Source: Byssothecium circinans (Eukaryota > Ascomycota > Dothideomycetes > Pleosporales > Massarinaceae). From it: a stretch of 64,000 nt of DNA. The notes below the pieces were generated by a model. That model was not told the DNA's origin. It searched no databases and worked only from the letters and a program-made list of their open reading frames with translations. Positions 34,368 through 45,386 of the stretch are shown here, piece by piece (within the stretch, counting starts at the first letter, position 1; the number at the start of each line of letters is the position of its first letter). A program made the translations under genes and the position numbers. Where the stretch lies: NCBI GenBank assembly GCA_010015675.1, contig ML977012.1:325991-389990 (forward strand), written 5' to 3'.

Positions 34368-35750
34368 GCGTACATCCGTGCGTCAAAAGCTTGGATGAGC
34401 TTCAGTGCTAGCTTATTGGGGTCACTTCGCTCAAGATTGGTTTGAGGTCGTGCCCAGGAAGGAGACGGGAATGATTTCTTTTTCATGCTATAATCTTTTT
34501 ACACGTTGTTTGGTTTGAGAAATAGAATAGTTTGCGCATAGATAGGAATGACGATATAGCCATGATATCATAAAACTTGTGGTCTTGAACTGTCCATTAC
34601 AGGGTGCGCTATGGCATACTTGTCAGCAGGTCGGGTCGCACCTGCTGTCAAGGGTCTGGTTTCGCTTTCCACTTTTTCAACTTCGAAAAGGCCTTTGTAC
34701 TTCTGCTCCAATACGATAGACGAATAACGACTTCTAGGCACCAGATAGCTCCTTGGCACTTTTACTCAGGGATTCATCCTCCTCGGCCTTTTTTTCCATG
34801 CTGGTGGCGATACACTTGACGCATCCTCTCTCTTCCATTCTGACAGCTATGACGCCTGGTCATCAGCCCTTCAACTAGGTAACCAGACCCAAAATGGATC
34901 TACGTGCATGTTAGAAGAAGCGACGCGACTGGGAGGGTGGAGACGTTTAATGTGAAGAACAGGATAAGGAAGGCTGTGGTGATTGTCGCTTTCCTGATGG
35001 ATGTTAGGTACGAGGCGGCTGTGTAGGGGAAGATATTTCACTGAAGAGCTTGTTATTCTTCTAGTGACAGTTATGAAGGGAGTAACTACAAGAAAAGCTT
35101 ACATAGACGTGCCATATTGTATGCAACATTACTTAAGCATTTACGCTCAGTTGGAAACAATGATGGTGAGGGCGGTAGAATCGAGGTTGCTGAAGTACCC
35201 TGGAGATGGCTCGGATAGGAGGCTTCGTATTTGTTGGTTGAGGTTTAACCAGCGTCTCTCTGTGATCTTCTGTATTGATTAGTTTTGTTTTGTTATATTG
35301 TAACTGACCAATGGTTCGATTGTCAAGCTCCAACTCTCGGCAAACACCGGGATTAGATGTACTCAAGAGCGTCAATTGAGCAGTAGAATGTGACAACCTT
35401 CTGTACGAGAATCCAAATACTTTTTAAACGATTTTTTTGGTTTTCAGTTCTTGTAGTTACTTGATGTAATATCCTTGAATTGGGACATGTGAGAGATGGA
35501 GTTACCAATCCGTGGCAGGATAATTGAGCGGTATTTCTAATTTAGGAGTATGAAATTCACCGAAGGCTATCGGATTCGACTGCCTATCTTCAAAATCTCA
35601 GCTATTTGTTGGTTCGTCAATGACGTGCTATCCCGACGTCTTGACGCCGCCCTACCTATATAAACCCCTCCCCTCCATGCTCTACTTCTCTCTCCCACAT
35701 TTTCGCAACCAGCCAAGTTCGACAACTGCAGCCTCAAAAACTCACCCAAA
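34368..35750. other. Intergenic with TATA box for next gene
   Basis: About 1.4 kb. A frame at 34568-34759 (-) lacks an ATG. TATATAAA at 35657-35664, 94 bp ahead of the ATG at 35751, is a strong core promoter for the F-box-like gene. Nothing else recognised. Confidence 0.45.
35657..35664 (+). promoter_or_regulatory. TATA box upstream of F-box/LRR gene
   Basis: A perfect TATATAAA, followed by a pyrimidine-rich leader and an ATG in good context (CAAAATG) at 35751. Confidence 0.6.
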
Positions 35751-35835
35751 ATGAACACCAAACATCAGCAAGGTATGCAGAAGCGTCGACGCTCTCAACC
35801 ATCCCAAGCTCAAGGTACTGCAAAGCGCCAGCGGC

Positions 35836-37207
35836 ATGTCCTCGAAAAGAAGCGGAACACGGCAGGTCCTGATCGCCTCTCCTAGCTTTTTAGAGTTGCT
35901 GCTTGAGATTGGCGGACACGTTCCTGTCAAGGCCTTCTCGTCATTGTCGTTGGTGTCCCATCGGTTCCAGGACATATTCCAGACGGAACTCTACCGTGAT
36001 ATTTCCCTCGGTTATCCCCTAGCGTACGAATATCCTCTCTCACTCATCTACGACCATTTCCCAATCGGCTTGCTCGTTCGAACTCTGGCAGAGCGTACAG
36101 ATCTTGCCAAGATGGTTACGGGGCTCAAGATGCATATCCATCGCTCTCGTGACGGCTATTGTTACAAGGAAAAGACTTGCAGCCCACAGACTCAAGATTG
36201 GTATGACCACAATTACCGTTGCTACAATTCACTTTTGTCCGAGGACGAAAAGTATGGCTGGGTTAGCCATAGGGTGCCGGGCAAGAACTTCCAGCACGAG
36301 ATTGAGGTCGCCAGGGTCCTGCTCACCATGCTTCCCAATCTAAAGAAGCTGGACGCCAGTGAGGATTTGGAAGAAGGGCGAGAATTGCATTCCTCGACGG
36401 ACCAACTCAACACGCTTTACGGCCTATCAAGTCTCGAGGAGTTCAACGGTCTGCTTACCTGGTGGCCGTTAGCAACACTGCCGAACCTCAAGAAGATCAC
36501 GATTCAGTGTAGTTGGCCCATAGATGAGACAAAGCCTCAAGATAACTCCAAACCCTCCGAGATAACTTCTCTCGCTTTCGGTATCAGGGCATATCCTTGG
36601 CTAGGTTGGTCAAACGAGGATAGCGAAGAGGCAATGATCACCGTTCGACGTGTAGCAACAGCCGACTTTGAGCTCCTGCCCAAGCTACTGAATCTGAGGA
36701 TCTGGGTTACCGCATACAACCACATCCAAGAAGGCGATTGGTCGGTGTTCATAGAGAACTTGGACGCAGTTTCGCCGCATTTGGAGGAGCTAGAATTTCT
36801 CTACGGCTTCTTCGACGACTCGTTTACGGAAATAAAGTGGTTGGAGACACTGGCCCCGGTGAAAACCCTCTCTAACTTCGTGAAATTGCGGGTGTGCGCA
36901 TGATGCACTGCCCGAATCGACGTATGTGCAACATCTGCCTCCCGCTCTTGAGAAGCTGTCCATTTGGTATCCGGTAGAAGAGACGTTTGAGTGGCTCCAG
37001 ATGCTACTGTTGCAAAAGCCAAAGCGACAGGAGAGTATTGAGCTCATCTGTTCGCCCGACAAAGGAGAGGAGTTGGACACAATCACAGAAATGCTAGAGA
37101 CGGAGTGGATCATCAAAGCAATGAAAACTGAGGGCACTGATGTATTAGTCAGGGAGGATACTGTCGAGGCTAGGGGAACAGCCATTGGCCTCCGTGACAC
37201 TTGGTGA
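35836..37207 (+). CDS. F-box/LRR-like protein, probably frame-damaged
   Basis: The main open frame runs 35836-36903 (355 residues). It begins near an F-box-like segment (FLELLLEIGGHVPVKAFSSL) and continues with leucine-rich repeats (LPNLKKITIQCSW, LEELEFLYGF). A second frame, 36926-37207, continues the same repeat pattern (PALEKLSIWYPVEETFEWLQ). The two can be joined by removing one base near 36901. They can also be joined by a 61-bp intron (36892-36952), which gives 436 residues but deletes a repeat segment that reads naturally. Upstream, 35751-35885 encodes 44 basic residues (MNTKHQQGMQKRRRSQ) in another frame and follows a TATA box, so the original start may be 35751. F-box proteins are substrate adaptors for SCF ubiquitin ligases. 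Whether this copy is functional is doubtful. Confidence 0.6.
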
Positions 37208-38258
37208 AGTTTGATCGGCTTCAATCCGTGAGCGAGCGTTATGCTGGATACTTGCAGTTGTGTGGGGCTTTCGACCTTGGTATATAACGTAAATAAGCAT
37301 CCTTGCAAATGTTATGACTTGAATATGAGGTGAAGAGAACGTGGACTGGATGTTGAGTTTTCCTTTGCTGACTAATCGCGCAAACCTGCCTCTCGATTCC
37401 GACTTCGGCTCCGACTTCGACTTCCCAACTTTGAGTATCTCTCCCCTCTCTGACCATTCCTTTCATAATTTCCCCTTTAATTAATCACTCAAAACGCGTT
37501 GCCTGGTTATAGACGCGTATGTGTTTTATCATACGACGGTCCGGGTTCGTTGGGCGGCCTTCCCTTCCCTATACTATCGCCTGGCAACAGTTCAATACCT
37601 GGTTTAAAGCCGTGCGGCTTCATCTCCAGCTCCTACGTCCCCAGAGACAAGCCGGCTCCTATCTCCTTCATCGCAAAAGGTACCTCATCGCAACCGGCCC
37701 ACGAATGAACCCGTCAGCCTCCGAACGAGGCGCGCCGAGTCCGTCGGCCGCAGTCGCAGACACCACTGTGCACCACTCCGCGTTTCGCGTACACTCTCTC
37801 GTCTTCCGTGAGACGTGACCTCCCATGAGCGGAGATTTGTGCAAAGTGAACGTTTCCTGTCGGCGTGCAAGCCGGCTGTGAAGCGTGGCACATTTGCATT
37901 TATCAAAAAGTGTGGCGGTGCAGAGCTGATCTTGTCGAGGACAGAGGAGCAGGTTTGCCTCAGGCGCTGAGGCGTAGCAGGCAGCAGTCAATACATGAAC
38001 GACACGAATCCACGCGTTTGACAACTTTCCTTCTGTCCCACGCCTCTCGGAGTATTGCTTCCATAACAGCCATAACAGCAGCAGCAGCAGCAGCAGCATA
38101 AACCTCGCCTAAAAAAACCGTACGTCGACGGACATCTGGTCGTTCAACTTCCTTTTAGGCGCTGGCAGCCGCACAGTCGGAACTTGCGCAACCCTGCACG
38201 CGTCGACCCCAGCTCGGGCTCCGTAACACCACCACACAGTTACCTTGCAGCATCCACC
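37208..38258. other. Intergenic, contains CAG microsatellite
   Basis: About 1 kb without a supported gene. Its only notable content is a short CAG repeat around 38079-38098, which produces an artificial poly-Leu frame on the minus strand. Confidence 0.4.
38079..38098. repeat. CAG trinucleotide microsatellite
   Basis: About six to seven perfect CAG units. It lies outside any supported gene, about 160 bp upstream of the F-box-like gene start. Confidence 0.8.
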
Positions 38259-39443
38259 ATGCTTGGCCTGCCTCAAATTGCTGCGTTGGTCCTGCGCGAT
38301 GGGTATATGAAAGAAGCGGGGTCGCTACATGGCTGGTGTACCGAATTTCGCGCTTCCCTTTTTACCCTCTCCTTTATTGTCACCATCGTCTGTCTTCACC
38401 TTCTCCATAGGCGAGCAACGAAAATGCATCACGAAGGCACAACAACCTTTCCCTTCTTGGAACTCCCCGCAGAGCTGAGGATAAGGGTGTATGAAAACCT
38501 CCTCGAAGATCCAGAATACCCACCGCCACCACCGCCCGCCAAACACCCTGGATCGCCGCTGAATTGGATGCTCCGCGATAGCTGGCTCCCGGGTCTTACT
38601 CCTGCACCAGTCAACCCACAAACCCACGGCAAGCACCAGAGCAACTGGCTTTTCCTTGCCAACAAGCAAGTTTACGCAGAGTACATGGACATAGTCTGCA
38701 AAAAGTCAACCTTCCATCTCACCGTCTCGCCATACAACTACACCGCAACGACCATCGTCACTCCCAGTATTACCTGGCCCCAGCCTACTGTACAATGTAG
38801 GGCTCACGACAATGCACGCCCCGAGATCTCGGCACCCATGGTCCCTCCCAAACCCACATTTACCCAGCCCACCACAGCCCCCAAGAAAATCTGGAATATC
38901 TCGCCCGACGTCCTCAAAAGCCTCCGCAAATGCGACGTCAAGCTCATCACCACCACCCCTCTCCTCAGCGTCGAAGACCCGCGCAACATGCAACCTGGCG
39001 ACTGGGCCCTCGCCCGCCAAGTCCGCGCCGAACTAAAAGGCGCCCAAAGCCTCTCCGAACTGAGCCTCCACGTGAAAGCCATAGGCGACCCGATGTGGAA
39101 CCCGCTTTGGATGTGGTACCACGCCTCGCAGTCGCTTAAGAGCATGGGCACTGCGACCGCCGACGAAGAACCAGCGGGCCCGAAACTCAATCGCATTACG
39201 TTTTCCTTGGATAGTTGGAGCCCCGGGGAGAATTATCTGGAGAGGGATGCGGAGAATGGGGGGAGGTGGGCTTGGTGGTGCATGAAGGGGCATTGTACGG
39301 GGGTTGATGGGGCAGATGTTACGGTTAGAGAGTTTTGCTCGGCGCTGTATAATGAGTGTAGAGAGTGTCGGCCGGTGCTGGAGAGTGATGTTGAGGAGAG
39401 CGAGGACAGCGGGGATGAGGATAAGGATGAGGAGGAAGAGTAG
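38259..39443 (+). CDS. F-box-like (2EXR-type) hypothetical protein
   Basis: From the ATG at 38259 (MLGLPQIAALVLRDGYMKEA) the protein has 394 residues. The frame is open upstream but has no ATG there. A hydrophobic helix (about 31-48, FTLSFIVTIVCLHLLH) is followed by FPFLELPAELRIRVYENLLE. This matches the short N-terminal F-box-like or 2EXR motif of many fungal proteins of unknown role. The middle part has a Pro-rich loop, and the C-terminus is strongly acidic (runs of Glu/Asp). Because the motif normally sits at the N-terminus, translation may instead begin at the later Met (MHHEGTTTFPFLEL), which would remove the helix. No catalytic motif is seen. Confidence 0.7.
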   Translation: MLGLPQIAALVLRDGYMKEAGSLHGWCTEFRASLFTLSFIVTIVCLHLLHRRATKMHHEGTTTFPFLELPAELRIRVYENLLEDPEYPPPPPPAKHPGSPLNWMLRDSWLPGLTPAPVNPQTHGKHQSNWLFLANKQVYAEYMDIVCKKSTFHLTVSPYNYTATTIVTPSITWPQPTVQCRAHDNARPEISAPMVPPKPTFTQPTTAPKKIWNISPDVLKSLRKCDVKLITTTPLLSVEDPRNMQPGDWALARQVRAELKGAQSLSELSLHVKAIGDPMWNPLWMWYHASQSLKSMGTATADEEPAGPKLNRITFSLDSWSPGENYLERDAENGGRWAWWCMKGHCTGVDGADVTVREFCSALYNECRECRPVLESDVEESEDSGDEDKDEEEE

Positions 39444-39535
39444 GTTTTATCACACTACTGTTCGTTCTCGTCTGTGATGGGGGCTTTTGGGTGCAACTTG
39501 CACACATCAGTTTGGATAAGCTCGGCTGTGCCGAC

Positions 39536-39766
39536 TTAAGGGGAATTGGCTCTGCGGTATGAACATCTAGAAGGGATACCCAGGAAGTGAGGCACTGCTG
39601 CTCGGTCAGCAACATCTTGTACGATATTTTGGAAAGTCTGTATTCCTGTGGCCGAGGGCATAGCGATGGCGTTTAGGCATCTTCTCATCTTTTTCCAGCC
39701 TTCCTTCACCGAAGTCGAAAATACTTGATAGTCGTCAAAGATCGCTCTTGACCACACTTCCAACAT
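39536..39766 (-). CDS. Small hypothetical ORF, 76 aa
   Basis: An ATG at 39766 (MLEVWSRAIFDDYQVFSTSV) opens 76 codons with protein-like composition and regularly spaced hydrophobics. No signal, domain or homolog is recognised. It overlaps the region just past the 3' end of the convergent F-box-like gene, so it could be a chance frame in antisense UTR. Confidence 0.22.
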   Translation of the reverse strand: MLEVWSRAIFDDYQVFSTSVKEGWKKMRRCLNAIAMPSATGIQTFQNIVQDVADRAAVPHFLGIPSRCSYRRANSP

Positions 39767-40932
39767 GCTGTCTCCCTTCTGCGCAAATTGAGACTTAGCG
39801 CTCTCTCTATACTTCCCACAGAAGCATTGCCACAGATACTAATACAACAAGACCCAAATCCCATACTCAAGCACTCCAAATCCTAAAGCACCTCACCCTT
39901 CGCTATGCTAAACTCCCTACCCAGTCTTCGCCTTAACAGGCACCATCCCACACCACAAAACAACCGCAACGCCCGCACACGCCCCAATCCCCCCCTTTGT
40001 AAACCCCTCCGGCAGTCGTCCCGTACAACTACCTAGGTACTCGCGCCCCTCAAATCCGCCAAAAAAACGCGCGCCCCAAACACACATGACGGCTCAAACT
40101 CCCTGATCGCCAACAATATCACCTCACGGGAGTGCAAAAAGCGCCGAAATGCGACAGTAAAGCATTACGGGAAATCCGCTGGCGTGCCCTACCGCAATTC
40201 GCGCGTTTTATCTGATGGGGCAGAGGATCTGATAAGCCGGCACAGGAACCTGATCGACCGCTTGCGAGACGCTAGTGAGAGCTTGTTGAACCTTGTTCTG
40301 CGCAGTAAACGTCTTATTTCGTGTCCTTGCGCTTTCTGTTTCCTCTTCATATGCTAGCACTTTCGAAAGGAAGGTTGGGAGTCCGACGTTCGGCAGCGCC
40401 GCTCAGGCGTTGACTATTTTATCTGGCTAAAAGGTGGGAGCTTGCGTCTGCATCTGAGAAAGGCTGATCCCATCGATCCTCTTCTACATTCATCTCGACA
40501 TCTATTCTTGAAGGGCAACTCGATATGTAAGCATGGAAGAGTGTTTGGTATGTTACTGTTCGTCCATTTTTCTATATTCACAAAAGAAAGAAAAATGAGG
40601 GCGTGGTTGCAGGTGTGGGTTTGTGGGAAGAACACACACTAATGAGAAGCAGTGCTGTTCCCCCTTGGAAAACGGCCAAGGTGAATGGAGTATCTCCAGC
40701 TCGCTTTTCGGATGGTAGAGCAGCGCCACGTACGGGTCCGTCTTCTCTTACAACTTGTACTGGCTCGTCGTCATCATCATTGTCGGCGTCTTGGTCTTGG
40801 GGTTCAAGGAGAGGAATGGAAGGTGGTCGTTCATGGAAGCCAGGGCTGGAGCTGATGCAGTGCGTAATGGGAGGAGCGAGATAAATAATGTGGCTGAGGC
40901 TGTTGTGGGGAAGAAGGATGGGGACGACTGCC

Positions 40933-40948
40933 GGGGGGGGGGGGGGGG
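40933..40948. repeat. Homopolymer G16 tract
   Basis: Sixteen consecutive G bases in intergenic DNA. Runs this long are unstable and prone to length error in sequencing. Confidence 0.85.
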
Positions 40949-41187
40949 AGATCTCGGAGTAGTTGGTTGAGAATGGGGAAGCTGCGAGACTGGTTGGTTG
41001 TAAATAATTCGGAGAGTGGATGGGGGCCGTGTGTTGCGATAATACTAGGATAGAATGTTCGCAACTTTTCAGCAGGCCGAATATGTGGAAAGCGTTGCAA
41101 GGCTTTTGGCACATGCTTGTACATCAGAAGGCCTACGATCGATTGAGCTTCACCCACTTGCTCAACCCACACCATACCACCATACAC

Positions 41188-42302
41188 CTACTCTTCCCAA
41201 TAATAACTCCACATCTGCAACCCCATAAACTCATCCGAATACGCCTTCCCCTTCCCCTTCCCACCCCCAGCGCCCGCACAGACAATCAACGGCAAGAAAT
41301 GTTCAGCACCACCTCTAGGATGCATTTCATACGCGCCCTTCCAGCCTCTCCACCCCTCGAACTTCTTTCCCCTCTCCTCTACATCCTCCGTCTGTATCGC
41401 GTCCAAGATACTCTCACTCCATTCCTCGTGCAACTGCTTGAACGCCGGCGTTTTCGTCTGCCCCGAAAACATAGCGCGGGTATTATGCAGGGAAGCGAAG
41501 CCCGATCCCACAATAGCTATATTCTGCGAGCGAAGTTTGGAGAGAGCGCGGCCGAGCGCGTAGTGCTGCGAAGGCGACTCGGAGGTCAGGACTGAGAGTT
41601 GAATGATAGGGATGTTGGCGGCGGGATTGATGAGCATCATTGGGACGAAGACGCCGTGGTCCCAGCCTATACTTTTCATTAGCAAAATCACAAGCAACCC
41701 GTCTTCTCTCCCATCCATTATCCAACTCACCACCCCCAGCGTTAAAAGAATACTGACATACCTCTCGACCCATCCTTCTGAGCCTTAATTCCCACTTCCC
41801 CCAACACCACCCTTATCAACTCCGCAACCTCAGGACTCCCCTTCGCATCGTACCGCAAGCTATACGCCTCATCTGGAAACCCGCCGTAATCGTAGTACAA
41901 GTCGTGTTTCTCCGCGCTTGAGATGCGGACTTCATTCGTGCTCCAATGCGCAGTTACCAGCACGATGGCGCGCGGCTGCTCCTCCGTGCCGAGTTTGAGT
42001 ATCTTCGGGACGCGTGTTTGGAGAGACTTTGTGATGGCGGCGTGCGAGGGGTCGCCGAGGACGGGCATCGGGCCGCCGCCGTGCGAGATGCATATTACGG
42101 GCGCGAGACGGGGCATGGTTGCTGCTGGGTTAGGGGACGTCGTGTTGGCGAGAGAGGAGTAGAAGGAGAGGGGAAATTGTCGGAGGGCGAGGAGTGGGTT
42201 AAGAGTTGTGTTTTTGGGGAAGGGGGAGTTGGCGGACGTGGTTGGGCGTGGGATGCTGAGGGCTGCTGTTAGGAGGAAGAAATAGCAGCGGCGGGGTCTC
42301 AT
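41188..42302 (-). CDS. LigB-family extradiol dioxygenase (4,5-DOPA dioxygenase-like)
   Basis: Two exons (42302-41762, 41666-41188) separated by a 95-bp intron give 339 residues from the ATG at 42302. The conserved domain begins at MPRLAPVICISHGGGPMPVL, whose own ATG is at 42116 and gives a 277-residue form, the usual family length. Metal-ligand histidines are visible in ISHGGGP, VTAHWS and GWDHGVFVPM, the last completed across the intron. The C-terminal GGAEHFLPLIVCAGAGG is also typical. The family opens catechol rings with a mononuclear metal; relatives act on DOPA and similar catechols. The 62-residue N-terminal extension in the longer form starts hydrophobic (MRPRRCYFFLLTAALS), like a signal or targeting peptide. 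Which start is used is uncertain. Confidence 0.88.
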
Positions 42303-42772
42303 GTTCCGTCGAATGGCGAGACGAGGTGGGTTATATCCATTGTGACAGAGGAGGAACGCTATATGGCGTTCGGTGGTTTGAGTCTCCGGTCGCGAGCGAC
42401 ATGCCGTGATGTTTTGTAAGATGGTGGAGGGCGCGGAATTGTGCCGCCTGTCATCTAGTTACGTCATTTTGCGCGTCGCGTCGCGTTCGTCCGATCCGAC
42501 CCCCGATTACTCACGTCCTTACCCAAAGAAAGTCGACGATATCCCTCCCTATGCAAACATCACTGTGAAAATTTCGTCACTCCTTTGCACAATCCCCTGA
42601 CTCTACGATGCAATGAAGAATATCGTTTGATTGTCCATACGCAGACTAGACCATCTGAAAGACAGCACTACCACCGCGGCTGACCATAGACAACGCAAAA
42701 CCGCCCAAACACCAAATAACCCAGGGTATCATGTTGAAGGCCAAAAAGCCTCCATGGAGAGAGGGAGAAGAC
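42303..42772. other. Intergenic, LigB gene promoter side
   Basis: 470 bases between the dioxygenase start and the 3' end of the AT-hook gene. No motif or ORF recognised. Confidence 0.35.
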
Positions 42773-43466
42773 CTAGACGTCATCCTCATCTGCTCACACA
42801 GTTAGAAATCGATATTCTATACGCGCCATCCAGAGGTTACTCACCACCGTGGGCGTCGTCATCGGGAGCAGGCTCCTCCTTGACGTCCTCGCTCTTGTCA
42901 GACTTTGCCTTCTTGGGGCGACCGCGTCCTTTGGCAGGAGCCTTCTTCTTGGTGTCGTCCTTCTCGGCAGCCTCAGGAGCTGCCGCCTCAGCAGTTTCGG
43001 CGCCCTTCTTGGGACGACCGCGGGCGACCTTCTTCTTGGGTTCCTTCTCTTTCTCCTCGGGCTCAGCGTCAGGCTCCTTGGTGTCGGTGTCGGCGTCGGC
43101 GCCGGCATCTTCTCCAACCTCAGAGGCAACCTTGCGCTTCTTGGTGGCGGGAACCTTGCTCTCGCCGGCAGAAGCTGTGGCACCAAGATAGGCGGCGAAC
43201 GACGGATGAGCTTCGGTTGCTTTGCGCTTAATCGGGGGGAACATCTTCTTGAGGGAACCAGCGGTGTTGCCAGTTAGGCGCGCGAAGAGCTCATAATCGT
43301 ACTGTATTGAGTTAGCAAATCCTGTAAGAAGTATCCAAAGAGGTATCGCTACCTTGTCGGGTCCGATAGACGACACGAACGCAGCCGCAAGCAGCTTCGT
43401 TTCACGCGGCTCGAAGCCTGTGATCGCCTGCTCGACGCTGCCGGTCTTGCTCTCCTTGGGGGGCAT
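42773..43466 (-). CDS. AT-hook nuclear protein
   Basis: Three exons: 43466-43353, 43301-42845 and a 17-base last exon, 42789-42773, giving 195 residues. The N-terminal ~65 residues form a small helical domain (EQAITGFEPRETKLLAAAFV, then YDYELFARLTGNTAGSLKKM after splicing). The rest is charged and disordered: Lys-rich, Glu/Asp-rich, with two AT-hook cores, ARGRPKK and GRGRPKK. AT-hooks bind the minor groove of AT-rich DNA, so a chromatin-associated, HMGA-like role is likely. The first intron is in frame, so an unspliced reading would wrongly add 17 residues. The last exon is inferred from a good donor (gtgagt) and acceptor; without it the frame ends three bases past the donor. Confidence 0.8.
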
Positions 43467-45386
43467 TTTGGGTATCTGTATGGGTGGATTCCGTGGGAGA
43501 TGTAGATGGGGATAGTTGGATGGTGGAGGGGCGGGTAGCTGCTTTTATACTGTGGGCGAAGTGAAGGTGACTGCGGATTTTCGCTAATTTTAAAGTGAAG
43601 GTGAAGGCAAATGCGCCGGGGGAATTGGGAAGGCGCAATTTTAGAGGGGCGGGAGATATCGAATTAAGACCGTTCGCTTTGCTCTGTGAAGGTCGCTCTT
43701 GGAATTCCGGACACGCTTTGTGGAGTCGTATCCAGTCCCGTCGATAGAGCACGAAGGTTGCGTCTGTGATGAATTTTGAATAGTGGCTAATGCTCCAACG
43801 TCGCCCTCGGTCGCGTTCTTGTGGCTGTGCATGGAAACTGCATGGCGTAGTCAAGAAGGGTGGCTGTTTGGTAGTCAAGACCTCGCAATTCTGCATCGTT
43901 TGTCCCTCCTGCGAGACCCAGCCTAGACACCCTTTCCGGAGCCCCCAGCGACAACATCAAATATCGGAGCTGCCCAACCATCCAGGACAGAACAGACCAA
44001 CCCCGACTCTTGATAGGACTCAATCACGACTGTCGTCTCCAGGGCTGAACAAGTTTACGAGTCACTTTCGGGCCTCGCAAGGCGGATTATATGGACGTAT
44101 CACATCCTACCGCAAGATCGACGGTGGCTTCGGTTGTGGCACATGACCAGCCGAGTGAATGTCACCTGGAGAAAGACGGGACGGGACAGTGACAGAAGAG
44201 ATGGGTGTAACAGGTGGATATCGTAAATGGCTTGGAAAAGGAAATCGATAGTCGTCGCATGAAGCGGTGCGACTGTAAAGGCAATGTCTAGAGCGCAGGT
44301 CAACGATGATCTGCCCGAAGAGAAGCAGCGTCTGCAGGGCCTCAGAAAGGCAGGTCTTCGTAGACGCCTCCCTCGTGACATCCCCGTCTAACAGTCGGTG
44401 TGGTGTCAAACCGGTGACGGGAAGTTAGCCGACGCCGCTGTTGCATCCATCCCCAGGCTCGGCTCCAGAAACACGGAATGTTATGGGGAACCTAGACCGT
44501 GTCGTTTCGCGGCGGGCGGAAACATATGTCTATCAGCTGTCCCTCACATCACAGCGGGCGGTCAACACGGCCAGACGGCCGGGCATGATTCTAGGATGAG
44601 CTACGAGATACGGCACCCTGCGTGCGACACACTCAAGGTGGACAAGTCGGTGAGCAAACACTGGCCAGACGCGATGTGAGATGTGACGAGTATGTGCCTT
44701 TCACGCTTTCCAGGCGGTTCGACGCATGACTGAGGCGTAGAACCTGAGCTGGTGGCGGGCACATCTCCGTTGTTAGTATTGGGGGACTGGCGGGTGATAG
44801 TCCGAGATCAGCTCAACAGGTAGGGCAGCGGTAGACGAGCGGGGCCGGCGTTGATGCGTCAATATTATTATTGTCGAGTGGAGATGGACGGTGATGTGTT
44901 GTTGAGGGTTGATAAGTTTTGCGGGATGATGAATCGAGGCTACTGTGGTAGATGGGAGATTAGACGGGATCAGCGCTCGGCCCGCCCCTCATCCCTGTCC
45001 CCTGTCCCCTGTCTCTGTCCCCCAACTGGCAATGGCAACCGCCAGCCGGGCCAGTGTAGTTTTTCGTTTTCGAATTTCAGGCGCATCCCGCCTCCATGAT
45101 CCTACCTCGAAGGTGATGCGTTGTCACATTTGACCTCCCCATCCTCTACTCTTCTCTCTCTCTTTTCCAGCTCAAAACAGTCCTCCAGCGTCCTTCTCTC
45201 CCATCGTCACTTCCCCAGCCAGCCTCGACGCGTGCAACATCGTGCATGTGAGGTTCAGCGCTCCATCAGCTGCCCCTCTTCTCCTTTGCCCACGCCGGTC
45301 GCGGTATCGCTACCAACAATCACAAACCACCTCGACGTCACGTGCGGCAATTCGACAATTCGACAATTCAATAGCAGAGCGCTTGA
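43467..45386. other. Long divergent intergenic region
   Basis: About 1.9 kb between the AT-hook gene and the OMP decarboxylase gene, so it holds both promoters. Short direct repeats of cctgtcc occur near 44993-45020. No coding frame with domain character is seen; the frames at 43790-44409 and 44398-44679 are unconvincing. Confidence 0.4.

Larger units (their letters stand above)
39444..41187. other. Intergenic, possible decayed coding remnants
   Basis: About 1.7 kb. It contains a 76-codon minus-strand ORF (39536-39766), a set of short frames at 39917-40250 (-) that appear broken at homopolymers, and a G16 run at 40933-40948. No intact gene is supported. Confidence 0.35.

Noticed and set aside
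34568..34838. Small gene on the minus strand upstream of the F-box/LRR locus
   Set aside because: One frame (34568-34759) starts at GTG and another starts at the ATG at 34838; no intron joins the two in phase.
37668..38099. 143-codon minus-strand frame beginning with poly-Leu (signal-peptide-like)
   Set aside because: The Leu run is the translated CAG microsatellite; the rest has no protein character.
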